A stretch of 64,000 nt of DNA from Acidobacteriota bacterium (lineage in GTDB: Bacteria; Acidobacteriota; Polarisedimenticolia; Gp22-AA2). Both the position numbers and the translations under genes were made by a program. The DNA is taken from positions 1 through 64,000 of the forward strand of contig QHXX01000029.1 of NCBI GenBank assembly GCA_003223135.1. The letters are read 5' to 3'. Below, in pieces: positions 7,969-16,773 of this stretch. Position 1 is the stretch's first letter; each line of letters opens with the position of its first letter. The notes beneath the pieces are model-generated. The model had not been told where the DNA came from. It saw only the letters and a list, made by a program, of their open reading frames with translations, and did no database searches.

Positions 7969-9702
7969 TCAAGGCAGGGAGGGACGGGGCGCCGATTTCA
8001 GCCAGGTTTGAAAGGGCTCACCGTCTTCAGGGCCCTTCCCCACCTCGCGGTCCAGGCGGGCGAAGACGGACTCGATGCCGTTCACCGGTTCGCGGACGGC
8101 TGAGAGCCGGAGATAGGGGCTGCCCTCGACATCGCCCAGCCCTTCGAACTTCCGGCAGAAGGAGACCTTCGACGAGAAGTCCGAAGGGACGCCCAGCAAC
8201 CACGCCGCAAAGGACGACCAGCCTGCGGGGTTGCGGTACCCGTCCATGCCACCCAGTGAATAGTCAGGCCTGACAAGGGCAAGATCCGCCGCGATGCACT
8301 CCTCCGCGTCCAGCCGATAGCGGTCGGGGAGAGTCAGGCCCCGGTAGAAGTAGAACAGGGGCATCGCCGTCTCCATGACTCGCTCCCTTCCGTAGTAGTA
8401 GCGGAGGTTCTGGAGGACGGAGAAATCTCCGATGACCAGGCAGCCGGCCGGAAGCCTTGCCGCCAGCGTCGAGGCCGTAGCGAAGGCCGGTCCGCGGTCG
8501 CGGTGGTACGGCAGGATCGTCTCGGATGCGTTGACAAGACCGATCAGGACCAGGGCACCGCAGCAGAGAGCGCAGAGGGCGGCCCGTCGGCGTCCGTGGC
8601 CCGCCTCTCCCTGCTTCAAGAGGTCATTGACGGCCAGAGCGGCGAGAAGGATCAGAGGAAAGAGGGTCACGATAAAGAATTCCTTCTCGCCCGGGAACCA
8701 CCAAAGAAAGAAGGCGTAGAAGGTCAGAAGCCAGATCAGGAGGAAGCGCCGCTCCGAGGCGAGCTCCGCGCCCCTCCACGACCGGATGGCGTGCCACAAG
8801 ACCAGTCCCGCCACCGCCAATGCGAATCCAGGAATGACGAGGAGGCGCAAGGACCATGGGAAGGTGATGACGTCACGGATCTGGCTGTGGATCAGCCTGC
8901 CCACCCCGAGGACGGAGACATTCCGGGCGGTTCCCCAGCCTGGGTTTGGCAAGAACGCGTAGGCAAGACAGAAGTGCACGAAGCGGCTCAGGGCCGAATC
9001 CGATCCGGTGGAGGAGAGTTGCGCGATGCCTCCCTCCACGTCCGCGTGGAGGAAGGCCAGGAGGTAGGCGAAGAGAACCAGGACACCGGAGAGACCAAGG
9101 ACCCAGAGTCTCTTTCCGTTTCGTCCGTTTCTTTCTCCAACGAGCCAGTACGCCAGCGGAACGCAGATGAAAACATTGGATTGGTGGTAGAGGATGCAGA
9201 GCGCCAGGAGGACCGACACGGCCAGGCTCATGATCGGCGCCGTGGGGCTGCGACCCCGGAGCAAGAGGAACACCGTCAAAAGCGCGAGGCTTCCCGTAGC
9301 CGGCACGTAGGCCTCCATCTGGGTGGAGTACAACCAAAACCCTCGCGCCAGGAGCAGGAAGAGGGCCGCAAGGAGGCCCCCGGCGGTGGAGGACAGCAGA
9401 TGTTGCGCCAGCAGAAACATGGAGAGGACGGCGACCACGGCCCAGAAGACATTGTGCAGCTGACCGGCGACCACCGGATCGGCGGCAAGACCGAGAGAGA
9501 TCATGCCTTCCTGGACGACTCGAACCAGCGGGACGAAGAGGAGATGATGGGGGTGGTAGATCCCCCGCCCGGTCCTGGCCGAGAGGGCATAGTCCAGGCT
9601 GTCCGCCGTCTGCTGCGACGCCTTCAGCGAGAGGAGAAGAACCGCCGCAAAAGCCGGCAGCGCCGCGAGAACGATCGCCTGCCGGAGGCGGATCCCCCGC
9701 AC
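7969..9702 (-). CDS. Polytopic GT-C-type glycosyltransferase-like membrane protein
   Basis: A 577-residue protein with many hydrophobic helices and a C-terminal soluble portion, the general layout of GT-C enzymes that use polyprenyl-linked sugars. The first periplasmic loop after helix 1 contains DSLDYALSARTGRGIYHPHH, where GT-C proteins usually place acidic catalytic residues. Specificity is unknown. The preferred start is GTG 9702, two bases past the stop of the DegT-like gene, with GGGTGGA upstream; the frame is open further upstream but runs antisense-like through that gene. It is the last gene of the four-gene minus-strand polysaccharide operon. Confidence 0.75.
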   Translation of the reverse strand: MRGIRLRQAIVLAALPAFAAVLLLSLKASQQTADSLDYALSARTGRGIYHPHHLLFVPLVRVVQEGMISLGLAADPVVAGQLHNVFWAVVAVLSMFLLAQHLLSSTAGGLLAALFLLLARGFWLYSTQMEAYVPATGSLALLTVFLLLRGRSPTAPIMSLAVSVLLALCILYHQSNVFICVPLAYWLVGERNGRNGKRLWVLGLSGVLVLFAYLLAFLHADVEGGIAQLSSTGSDSALSRFVHFCLAYAFLPNPGWGTARNVSVLGVGRLIHSQIRDVITFPWSLRLLVIPGFALAVAGLVLWHAIRSWRGAELASERRFLLIWLLTFYAFFLWWFPGEKEFFIVTLFPLILLAALAVNDLLKQGEAGHGRRRAALCALCCGALVLIGLVNASETILPYHRDRGPAFATASTLAARLPAGCLVIGDFSVLQNLRYYYGRERVMETAMPLFYFYRGLTLPDRYRLDAEECIAADLALVRPDYSLGGMDGYRNPAGWSSFAAWLLGVPSDFSSKVSFCRKFEGLGDVEGSPYLRLSAVREPVNGIESVFARLDREVGKGPEDGEPFQTWLKSAPRPSLP

Positions 9703-9704
9703 GT

Positions 9705-10892
9705 CTATCCACCCAATTCCATGGAAGGGGAGAGGATTCCAGGAGACGCTTTCATGATGGAGAGGAACTGGTCCGCCCGCAGCGGATCCACGGGAAGGAC
9801 GTCCCGGCTCCACGCCAGCGCCTGGTCGGGTGAGGGGATGCGCGCTGCCAGCGCCGGGGCGGCGTAGAGATCCAGAGGTGGGTCGTAAATGTAGTCCAGG
9901 GGTAGGCCACGGCCGGCGAAATGCGCGAGGACATGTTCCCTCTGCCGCACGAAGAGAGGCACCCGGAACAGGGCGATGTCCGCCGGAACCCGCAGGGACG
10001 AAGGGGTGAAGCCGAGCGAGAGAAGCTTGCGCGCCCCCTCGAGCCGCCGGCGTCGATTGTCTTCGAAACACGTCAATTGGGTCAGCGTCTTGGTGATTTC
10101 CCGGGACAATGGCTCGGTCCTGTAGTTGGGATTGTCCACGCGAACCCAGCGGTTGAAGTGGTCCAGCCCTCCTCCCTCTTCCCGGGCCCGGAGCACCTGG
10201 GCGAGATCGTAAGGCATACGGTGCCCCTCGCGCTCTTGTTCGGCGGGATGGACCTGGTGGCGCAGGGCCGACAGGGCGCCGCGGGTCGCCGTTCGATCGG
10301 CCGCGTCCAGGACGAGCAGGCGGATTTCATCACGGGCCCTCTGGACGACGCCCCGTCGGTGAGTCTCCGACTCCGCTCGCCGTGCCAGGGGGAGTCTCCT
10401 GTCCCCCTCCGAGAAGCACAGAACCCCCCCAACTCCCTGAACGTGCTTCGTGAGGCTGAAGGCGGCCACAGGAGAGAACTGGCCGATGCGGCGATCCCCG
10501 AACCGGCTGTCGAGCGCCTGGCAGGCGTCCTCGATGAGAAGGATGCCGTGCCGCCGGCATTTCTCGTCGAGGACATCCATCCGATCGGGAATCCCGTACA
10601 GGTTCGTGGTCATCACCGCCTTCAGGCTCGACCAGGTGCTCTCATCCACTTTCGAGGGATCCAGGTTGCCCGTTGCGGGGTCGAGAGGACCCATCACCGG
10701 CACCAGGCCTGCCGCCAGGACCGTGAAGAAGACCACGTCGTCGTTGATAGGCGAGACCAGGATGCGATCCCCTGGTCGCAGCCACTCGCGGAAAGCGAGG
10801 TAGAGAGCGAGACGACCCGACGGGACGTACAGCGCCTCCCGGTCATAACGCCGGCGGAAGAACTCCTCGATTCCGCGCGCGGGGCCCGTCAT
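9705..10892 (-). CDS. DegT/DnrJ/EryC1-family PLP-dependent protein (sugar aminotransferase-like)
   Basis: 395 residues of the fold-type I PLP family that installs amino groups on nucleotide-activated keto-sugars. Visible features: YVPSGRLALYLAFR near the N-terminus, LLIEDACQALDSRFG at residues 119-133 (PLP ring contact), and the Schiff-base lysine in AFSLTKHVQGVGG, about residue 149. ATG 10892 overlaps the stop of the upstream CelD-like gene (ATGA). Neighbours are a polysaccharide deacetylase, a GNAT protein and a GT-C protein, so a role in making or modifying an amino sugar of an exported glycan is likely. The mid-region (about 165-250) is more divergent than usual, so catalytic competence is probable but not certain. 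Confidence 0.82.
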   Translation of the reverse strand: MTGPARGIEEFFRRRYDREALYVPSGRLALYLAFREWLRPGDRILVSPINDDVVFFTVLAAGLVPVMGPLDPATGNLDPSKVDESTWSSLKAVMTTNLYGIPDRMDVLDEKCRRHGILLIEDACQALDSRFGDRRIGQFSPVAAFSLTKHVQGVGGVLCFSEGDRRLPLARRAESETHRRGVVQRARDEIRLLVLDAADRTATRGALSALRHQVHPAEQEREGHRMPYDLAQVLRAREEGGGLDHFNRWVRVDNPNYRTEPLSREITKTLTQLTCFEDNRRRRLEGARKLLSLGFTPSSLRVPADIALFRVPLFVRQREHVLAHFAGRGLPLDYIYDPPLDLYAAPALAARIPSPDQALAWSRDVLPVDPLRADQFLSIMKASPGILSPSMELGG

Positions 10893-12094
10893 GGGGCAGT
10901 CTCCTCCGAGCCCGCGGCAAGCTCGCGGGCCTTCCGCGCCTGTCGACGGATTCTCCACCGATCCCGAGCCTCCACGAGCCGCTCCGGGAGATGCTCCCGG
11001 ACCCACAACTTCGCGTCACGTAGCTTCGCGGTGCAGAGGTAAGCAAGGCCCCCGGCGGGGCCCGGGGCCCCGATCCGCGCGTGCCGGACGAAGTGGCTCG
11101 TGGTTCCCCAGCGGGTTTTGTATTCTTCCACGCCTCCCAGGAAGTCGTACGACTCGAGGCCCTCGGCGATGCTCTCCCGGATGGCCATTCCCCGAAGTAC
11201 GACTCCAACACCGCCGACACCCCGCGGCCGGAAATGGAGATCGAACGCCTCCTGGAGGGAATGCAGAACGCCGCGAAACGCGAAGCCGAACTGCGCCGCC
11301 CGGATCACCCCGTCCACCTCGAGATGATAGAAGCGCAGCCAGCCGCGGCGCAGGAATCCGTCCGCGATCTCCCTGTAGAACGCCCGCTTGCGCGGGTTAT
11401 AGAAGGAACCGGGGTGCCCCTCCGCTTCCCATCTTCCCTGGTGCATTTCGAAGAGGCGCTCCAGGTGTCCGTCAAGCTCCTCCTCGCGGCCGGTTCGCAG
11501 CAGCCTCACCTTGAAATTTTTCGTCAATTTATTGGTGCGGTAGCGGACCGTTGTCCTGAACTTGGTGGGCAGGGAGTTCAGGTAGGCTTCATAGTCGCCC
11601 GGGAGCGGGACGGAAGAGCACGGGTGCCGTTCCCGGTGAACCCGATCGGGCGCGCGAGCGCCGAAGAGTCGAATCAGCAGATCTGCGGAAGGATGGTTTT
11701 CCCTGAGTCCCCGGAGGTCGGCCAGGGCCCATTCTCCTTCCATGACGCGCGTCAGCGCGGACAGAAACTCCTCCTCGGCAGCCTTGCGCGCGAGGATTCC
11801 CAGGTATTCCGAGCCGACCCCCTCGTCTCCCAGGAATGAGAGGACCAGGGACCGCGACAGCACGCCCGGCCCCAGGCGCCGGCGATAGAACGGCGCCAGA
11901 CCCACCAGGGTCCCCGACTCATCGCGCGCCGTGATCAGAAGCGCCTCGCGCTCATCACCGTAGTGCCTCATCCAGGCGATGATCCATTCGGGGCTCAAGA
12001 AGATCTCGGACTCCGACGCCTCGTCCAACAGACGGCTCCACTCGGGAAGAAGCCGGTGCGGCCATTCCGCCGGCGGGACCCTCTCGATGTTCAA
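10889..12094 (-). CDS. GNAT-family acyltransferase, CelD/BcsL or FemAB-like
   Basis: 401 residues with the two-lobed GNAT arrangement of CelD/BcsL proteins found in exopolysaccharide clusters, predicted to acylate a sugar or add an amino-acyl group in the cytoplasm. The N-terminal lobe has FLSPEWIIAWMRHYG; the C-terminal lobe has LPTKFRTTVRYRTNKLTKNF, FYHLEVDGVIRAAQFGF and YDFLGGVEEYKTRWG, the last being characteristic of this family. The start is TTG 12094, overlapping the deacetylase stop as TTGA; no better start is in frame. It sits second in the operon, between the deacetylase and the DegT-like protein. Confidence 0.82.
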   Translation of the reverse strand: MNIERVPPAEWPHRLLPEWSRLLDEASESEIFLSPEWIIAWMRHYGDEREALLITARDESGTLVGLAPFYRRRLGPGVLSRSLVLSFLGDEGVGSEYLGILARKAAEEEFLSALTRVMEGEWALADLRGLRENHPSADLLIRLFGARAPDRVHRERHPCSSVPLPGDYEAYLNSLPTKFRTTVRYRTNKLTKNFKVRLLRTGREEELDGHLERLFEMHQGRWEAEGHPGSFYNPRKRAFYREIADGFLRRGWLRFYHLEVDGVIRAAQFGFAFRGVLHSLQEAFDLHFRPRGVGGVGVVLRGMAIRESIAEGLESYDFLGGVEEYKTRWGTTSHFVRHARIGAPGPAGGLAYLCTAKLRDAKLWVREHLPERLVEARDRWRIRRQARKARELAAGSEETAP

Positions 12095-13221
12095 GACTCG
12101 ACCCTCGCCTCGCGGGCGCGCAGGTAGGAGATGCGCCGACCCAGTGGCCAGGCCAGGTCACCCGTACGACGGCGGTCGGCCCAGGCCCGGGCGAGGAGCT
12201 CGAAGGACGCCAGGAACGCGGGTACATTTCCCGGCAGACAGCGACGCAAAGCCAGACGATCATCACCACGGCGCACCGTCCCCGGCTCCGTGGTGACGGC
12301 GCAGCGGTAGCCAGCCTCGGCAACCAGCCTGCAGGTGGTGTCGCTGAGATCGGGAAAACGACCGTTGGGGTAAGCGAAATCAAGGACGGGCTGTTCCAGC
12401 ATTCGTTCGAGGTCTTTGCGGGAGCCATCGATTTCCGCCCTGGCACTCTCGGGTTCCAGCGTCGAAAGGATAGGGTGGGTCCTGGAGTGGGCGCCCACCG
12501 TGAAGGGGCGCTGCGTCATGCGGCGGAGCAGATCGGGTCCAACCACCCGATCCTCCTCAGGGGGGCGGGTGTATCCACCGGCCTCCTCCGCCAGACGGTC
12601 GAGGATCTCCTGGCGCCTTCCGTCCTGGGTCTTGAGGGCCTCTTTGATTCTGAAATAGGCGGCGTAGCGGCTCGCCTCGTCCACCGTTGGCAACAGGGGC
12701 CAGAGGCCGGGGACTCCTGGTATCGTCGCGCCCTGCCAGCGACGAACCAGTTCCCGAAGCGATGAAATCCAGAGGTCGCGGGATGACCCTACCAAAGCGC
12801 TGGGCATGAAGAAAGTGGCTGGAATATTGAACTCCTGGAGCACGGGTATGGCAAAAATCACATTATTGGTGAATCCGTCGTCGAACGTCACCGCGAATGA
12901 AGCGACCGGCGGCGATTCTCCCCGCGTAACCGCGAGGGCGATTTCCTCCAGAGAGACCTGACGGAGATGTCGTGTCAGGTACCGGAGCTGATCGCGGACA
13001 TTGGAGATGGCGTGACCCGGGGAGAAATACCCCGGGGCCGCATCCGTGGTTCCGTGGAATCCGAGGATCAGGCAAGCATGTCCGGTCTCAAGCGTTCGGC
13101 GCAACATCAGGCCGGTCAGACCGGCGGAATAGAGAATCGCGGCCGTGGCATACTTGATCAAACGCTTGATCAGCGCTCCAAAGCGCCTTCCCGGCGAAAC
13201 TTCTTGCAGGTGCGTTCGCAT
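12091..13221 (-). CDS. Polysaccharide deacetylase (NodB homology, CE4)
   Basis: A 376-residue protein with a CE4 domain, expected to remove N- or O-acetyl groups from a glycan. Motif 1 is FAVTFDDGFTNN (catalytic and metal Asp), motif 2 is HSRTHPIL (metal His pair), and motif 3 is DFAYPNGRFPD. The region before the domain has one hydrophobic stretch (YATAAILYSAGLTGLML) that could anchor it in the membrane. I chose ATG 13221, which begins a plausible N-terminus; the frame is open up to 13365 but that extension looks non-coding. First gene of the minus-strand operon; its promoter is probably at 13425-13453. The start is the weakest part of the call. Confidence 0.85.
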   Translation of the reverse strand: MRTHLQEVSPGRRFGALIKRLIKYATAAILYSAGLTGLMLRRTLETGHACLILGFHGTTDAAPGYFSPGHAISNVRDQLRYLTRHLRQVSLEEIALAVTRGESPPVASFAVTFDDGFTNNVIFAIPVLQEFNIPATFFMPSALVGSSRDLWISSLRELVRRWQGATIPGVPGLWPLLPTVDEASRYAAYFRIKEALKTQDGRRQEILDRLAEEAGGYTRPPEEDRVVGPDLLRRMTQRPFTVGAHSRTHPILSTLEPESARAEIDGSRKDLERMLEQPVLDFAYPNGRFPDLSDTTCRLVAEAGYRCAVTTEPGTVRRGDDRLALRRCLPGNVPAFLASFELLARAWADRRRTGDLAWPLGRRISYLRAREARVES

Positions 13222-13527
13222 GTCCTGCCGAAGAGACTGCCATGTCTGTCCCAAGGAACCACGCAAGGGAGACCTTTCCTCTACCCTACACCGGTTCAAT
13301 CCGGTCTTTTCATGGAGTCTGACGCAGTCGTGGAGGCGAAACGCAGAAGCGTCGCGCGAACACATGTGGCCGCGGTTTTCATAGGCGAGAAATCCGATCC
13401 TCGTGCAAATGGCCTCGACTCATCAATATAATTCTGTCGGCCTGGCGAAGCAATGGGTATGGACGTCGCGTCGCAGCCATGTTGACCTAAGTCACCGACT
13501 GCCGGTTGTGCGGAGGAGGATGCGGCG
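13222..13527. other. Divergent intergenic region between the deacetylase and the sulfatase-like gene
   Basis: 306 bases that separate two operons. It holds the TATAAT-like cluster described at 13425-13453 and the strong Shine-Dalgarno GGAGGAGG at 13512-13519 of the rightward gene. I see no RNA gene, clear terminator or repeat. Confidence 0.5.
13425..13453 (-). promoter_or_regulatory. Putative sigma-70-type promoter for the minus-strand polysaccharide operon
   Basis: On the minus strand TTGCTT (13453-13448) is followed after 17 nt by TATATT (13430-13425). The same AT-rich patch reads TATAAT on the plus strand at 13427-13432, but there its -35 partner is poor, so it could serve the sulfatase-like gene only weakly. 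Confidence 0.45.
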
Positions 13528-15393
13528 TTGAGTTCGTCACGGCGTCTCGTCGTGGTCCTTGGGGAGGGAGCCGCGGTCGGGCTGTTCGTCGGGGGTCTCC
13601 TCGGATGGTGGGAGGTCTGGCTGAATTCCGACCTGAGCCACCGGATGTTCTGGCTGGCGACGCAACGCCTGGCGGGACCGACGGTGCGCGGCGCCGGTTG
13701 GGGCATCCTGGCATCCGCAACGCTCGCCCTCGTGATGGGGGAGCTGGCTCGGCGGGGGCGGCGACCCTTATGGATCGCAATCGTCTGCTTTGGGCTCCTG
13801 TGGATCGCGGGGCTGGCCGCGCTTGCATTCCCCTTCCGTGAGACGGCATTCGTCCTACACCGGTTCAGCAGCCACGCTCTCACGCGAACGGTCTTCGGGT
13901 TGATCACCGCCGCGTCTCTTCTCCTCCTGGCCGGGCGCTCCTGGGATGCCTTGAGTCGCGCGGGGGACTCCGGCAACCTCGGGGTCTTGACAAGATTCCG
14001 CTTCGTCATCGCCGTGCTGGCGGCGGCATGGGTGGCGTTGACGCTCATTCCCTGGGTTCTGCTGCCTCGGCTGTCCGCCGCCCGGGCCTCCGGCCGGCCC
14101 TCGGTCATTCTCGTATCGCTCGACACGTTGCGTGCCGACCGCCTTGGCGTTCTGGGCTCGGCACGACCTCTGACTCCCCTTCTTGACGGGATCGCCACCG
14201 AGGGGATGGTCTTCGAGCAGGCGATGTCCGCCGCGCCGTGGACCCTCCCTGCCCACGCGTCGCTGTTCGCGTCGCGCCTTCCATTCGACCAGAGTCGGCA
14301 CTGGGACTACAACCACGAGGTCCCGCTCCCCCAGACGTTACTCGCGGAGCGGCTTCGCGAGGCCGGCTACCGGACCGCGGCATTCACCGGGGGCGGCTAC
14401 GTCTCCGCTCAGTGCGGCTTCAGTCAGGGCTTCGAAATCTACGAAGATCACGACGAAGTGGTCGAAGGTGGCCCCGAGACGATCGCGGCCGCGGCCCTGG
14501 CATGGGTCCGCGCCGTCCGGAGAGTCCCATTCTTTCTCTTCGTCCACACCTACGAGCCGCATTACCCTTACGTGCACGCCGACTTCGCCAATCCCTCCGA
14601 TGCCGGCCGGCTGCCCTCCGTGGTGACCTACAAGGAGATCGATGCGATCCACAGCGGCGCTTTGATCCTGTCCGAGGCCGAGCGCCGCTACCTGACGGAT
14701 CTCTATGACGGGGATGTGGCCCACGCCGATCGGGTGATCGGGAGGTTTCTCCAGACACTGAGACGAGAGGGAATTCTCGACGGTGCGCTTCTGGTGGTGC
14801 TCTCCGATCACGGGGAGGAGCTATGGGACCGGGAGCCCAATTACAGCCCGGATCACGGTCATTCGCTCTATCAGGAACTCATGCACGTGCCGCTGCTGGT
14901 GCGCTGGCCCGGTCGAGTTCCCGCGGGGTCGCGTATCCGCACACCCGTGAGCCTGATCGATCTGGCACCCACCCTTCTCGCGCTGACCGGGCTCCCCGGT
15001 GATCCCGCTCACCAGGGCAGGAGTCTCGCGAGGACAATGCAGACGGCCGAAGAACCACCGCCCCGGCCGATCCTGGCTGAGGCGATCGAATTTGGTCCGG
15101 ACCGCTTCCTGATTCGGGAAGGAAACCTCAAAGTCGTTCTCACCCCCTACCCGGATCGCTTCAGCATCGTCCCGATCCCGGCCCGCACCCTCGAGGTTTT
15201 CGACCTTGACGCCGACCCCCTGGAACGGCACGACCTCTCCGCCCACCTGACGAAGCCGGTCGCCGAGATGGTGGACGTGCTCTGGCGGCGGGCGAGGGGA
15301 GTCTTGAGTGGCCCGACGCGGGACGACGAAGCGGGGCCGCCGCTCCCGGAAGAGCTTCTCCAACAGCTGCGTTCCCTCGGTTACCTGCACTAG
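13528..15393 (+). CDS. Membrane-anchored sulfatase-superfamily enzyme, Thr type
   Basis: 621 residues: about five hydrophobic helices in the first ~185 residues, then a periplasmic sulfatase fold. Motifs: VILVSLDTLRADRLG, active-site segment AAPWTLPAHASLFAS, FLFVHTYEPHYPY, and VLSDHGEELWDREPNYSPDH GH-type metal site. As in the gene at 6280, the active-site segment has Thr instead of a formylglycine Cys/Ser-x-Pro-x-Arg motif, so phospho-group transfer or hydrolysis is as likely as sulfate ester cleavage. TTG 13528 has a near-perfect GGAGGAGG 8 nt upstream. The C-terminus is QQLRSLGYLH; its TAG stop lies in the CTAG that borders a mobile element. Confidence 0.85.
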   Translation: MSSSRRLVVVLGEGAAVGLFVGGLLGWWEVWLNSDLSHRMFWLATQRLAGPTVRGAGWGILASATLALVMGELARRGRRPLWIAIVCFGLLWIAGLAALAFPFRETAFVLHRFSSHALTRTVFGLITAASLLLLAGRSWDALSRAGDSGNLGVLTRFRFVIAVLAAAWVALTLIPWVLLPRLSAARASGRPSVILVSLDTLRADRLGVLGSARPLTPLLDGIATEGMVFEQAMSAAPWTLPAHASLFASRLPFDQSRHWDYNHEVPLPQTLLAERLREAGYRTAAFTGGGYVSAQCGFSQGFEIYEDHDEVVEGGPETIAAAALAWVRAVRRVPFFLFVHTYEPHYPYVHADFANPSDAGRLPSVVTYKEIDAIHSGALILSEAERRYLTDLYDGDVAHADRVIGRFLQTLRREGILDGALLVVLSDHGEELWDREPNYSPDHGHSLYQELMHVPLLVRWPGRVPAGSRIRTPVSLIDLAPTLLALTGLPGDPAHQGRSLARTMQTAEEPPPRPILAEAIEFGPDRFLIREGNLKVVLTPYPDRFSIVPIPARTLEVFDLDADPLERHDLSAHLTKPVAEMVDVLWRRARGVLSGPTRDDEAGPPLPEELLQQLRSLGYLH

Positions 15394-15668
15394 GAGTGTG
15401 TCCGAGTAATAGCATGGGCCGCGCACATGGGGCTTGCGAGTCCCAGGCGAGGCGCGAGGAGGAAACGATGTTGGTCGCATCGTTGACGATGAGCAACGAA
15501 GCATGGGGCCGCAATCCCCATGTGCCCTGCGGGTTCGCGGCGGCGCGGGGCCGTCCGCGTCGTTGCCGCTCCTCCGAGATGACTCACATCGCGGTCGTCG
15601 CGGCGTCTCGCGGCCGACCCCGCGGCGCCGCGAACGCGACCCATGCTATTACTCGGACACACTCCTAG
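15390..15668 (+). mobile_element. MITE-like element (271 bp) with perfect 25-bp inverted termini and CTAG duplications
   Basis: CTAG at 15390-15393 and at 15665-15668 flank a 271-bp body. Its ends, 15394-15418 and 15640-15664, are perfect inverted repeats beginning GAGTGTGTCCGAG. A second inner inverted pair (15424 region GCACATGGGGCTTGC; 15511 region GCAATCCCCATGTGC) would add secondary structure. Both strands have open frames through it that begin and end alike, but these only reflect the symmetric termini. CTAG target duplication is known for IS5-group elements, so an IS5-derived non-autonomous element is plausible. It sits exactly between the stop of the sulfatase-like gene and the start of the SGNH gene, harming neither. 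Confidence 0.8.
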
Positions 15669-15673
15669 GTGAG

Positions 15674-16687
15674 ATGCCCTTGCTCCGTAGGATTGGAATC
15701 CCCCTCCTTCTGATCACCGCTTCCTCTTTCCTGGCGCTGGCGCTATCCGAAGTCGGATTGCGACTCTTCCGGCCGGTCCAGTACCTCAAGCCGCCAACCC
15801 CGATCCGGCCGGAAGAACAGGGAGAGTCGCTCTACCGCCCTTCCCTGATCCCAGGGCTCAGCTACGAGATGGTTCCGGGCCGTAACGGTTCCTTCGAAGG
15901 GATGTCGGTGCGTACCAACAGCCTCGGCATGCGCGGACCAGAGCCGGCGCCTCCCGACCCGTCGCTCCTCCGAGTGGCGGTGGTGGGGGACTCCTTCACC
16001 TTCGGCTTCGGGGTTCCCGAGGAGGAGACCTACCCCAGCGTCCTTGCGAGAATCCTGAACCGATCGCCAGCCGGCCGGAATCAACGCTTCGAGGTGTTGA
16101 ACCTGGGCGTGGTCGGGTACAACACCCAGGACGAGGCGGTGGTCGTGGAGCGGAAGGTCCTTGCTCTCGATCCGCGCCTGGTCATCGTAGGGTATGTCCT
16201 CAACGATCCGGAAATCGATCCCCGCCCGTCGCTCCACAAGTACTTCGATCCCCCCGTCTGGTGGAGACACTCCCATGTCCTGCGGCTTGTCCATCTGGGA
16301 TGGAACTGGCTGGACGTCTGGCGGTACGGGGGAGGGGACTACATCCGCTATCTTTACGCGCCCGACCGCGAGAAGTGGCAAAGCGTGGTCACCGCCTTCG
16401 GGAAAATCGGGGCCCTCACCCGGGAGAGGGGATCGCGGGTCCTGGTGGTCATCTTTCCCCTGGTCCCACCGGACGGGTGGACCAGCTATCCTTACCGCGA
16501 CCTCCACCTGCAGGTGGCGCAGACCGCCCGGAAGGAAGGATTCGAGGTCGTGGATCTCCTGCCGGTCTTCGTTCGCTACCCTCCATCCGATCTCAGAGTG
16601 TCGGTGGAGGACGGTCATCCCAACACGTTCGGGCATGAGCTGGCCGCCCAGGCCATCGCCGACGCAGCCCTCACCCTCATCAAGTGA
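15674..16687 (+). CDS. SGNH/GDSL-family hydrolase, membrane-anchored
   Basis: 337 residues with an N-terminal hydrophobic anchor (IGIPLLLITASSFLALAL) and an extracytoplasmic SGNH domain. Block I is VAVVGDSFTFGFG with the nucleophile Ser; block V is DGHPNTFGH with the Asp-x-x-His pair near the C-terminus. Proteins of this kind act as O-acetylesterases or acetyltransferase partners on surface glycans. ATG 15674 follows the right end of the MITE-like element, whose edge CTAGGTGAG supplies the apparent ribosome binding site. The frame is open upstream into the element but that part is not expected to be coding. It leads the row of GT-C genes, so a role in modifying the same glycan is inferred. 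Confidence 0.83.
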   Translation: MPLLRRIGIPLLLITASSFLALALSEVGLRLFRPVQYLKPPTPIRPEEQGESLYRPSLIPGLSYEMVPGRNGSFEGMSVRTNSLGMRGPEPAPPDPSLLRVAVVGDSFTFGFGVPEEETYPSVLARILNRSPAGRNQRFEVLNLGVVGYNTQDEAVVVERKVLALDPRLVIVGYVLNDPEIDPRPSLHKYFDPPVWWRHSHVLRLVHLGWNWLDVWRYGGGDYIRYLYAPDREKWQSVVTAFGKIGALTRERGSRVLVVIFPLVPPDGWTSYPYRDLHLQVAQTARKEGFEVVDLLPVFVRYPPSDLRVSVEDGHPNTFGHELAAQAIADAALTLIK

Positions 16688-16763
16688 GGAACGATCGCTG
16701 GCTCCGGTCTACAATCACGCCATGGTCTTCGCCACCGTGCTCGTCGCGGTGTTCCTGCAGGGA
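16688..16763 (+). pseudogene. Relic of a GT-C gene related to the one at 23293
   Basis: Two patches match the gene at 23293-24762. AACGATCGCTGGCTC near 16689 equals codons 3-7 of that gene; directly after it, 16707-16762 matches 23662-23717 at about 46 of 56 bases, in a frame that reads VYNHAMVFATVLVAVFLQ against VYSQAIFFAAVLVAAFLQ. So the start and an internal piece of a paralogue are joined with ~370 bp missing. It overlaps no functional gene. I read it as the scar of a deleted tandem copy. Confidence 0.5.
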
Positions 16764-16773
16764 GCAGGATCGG

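Noticed and set aside
15396-15662. Mirror-image 90-codon open frames on both strands
   Set aside because: They start and end with the same residues only because the inverted termini of the MITE-like element are symmetric.
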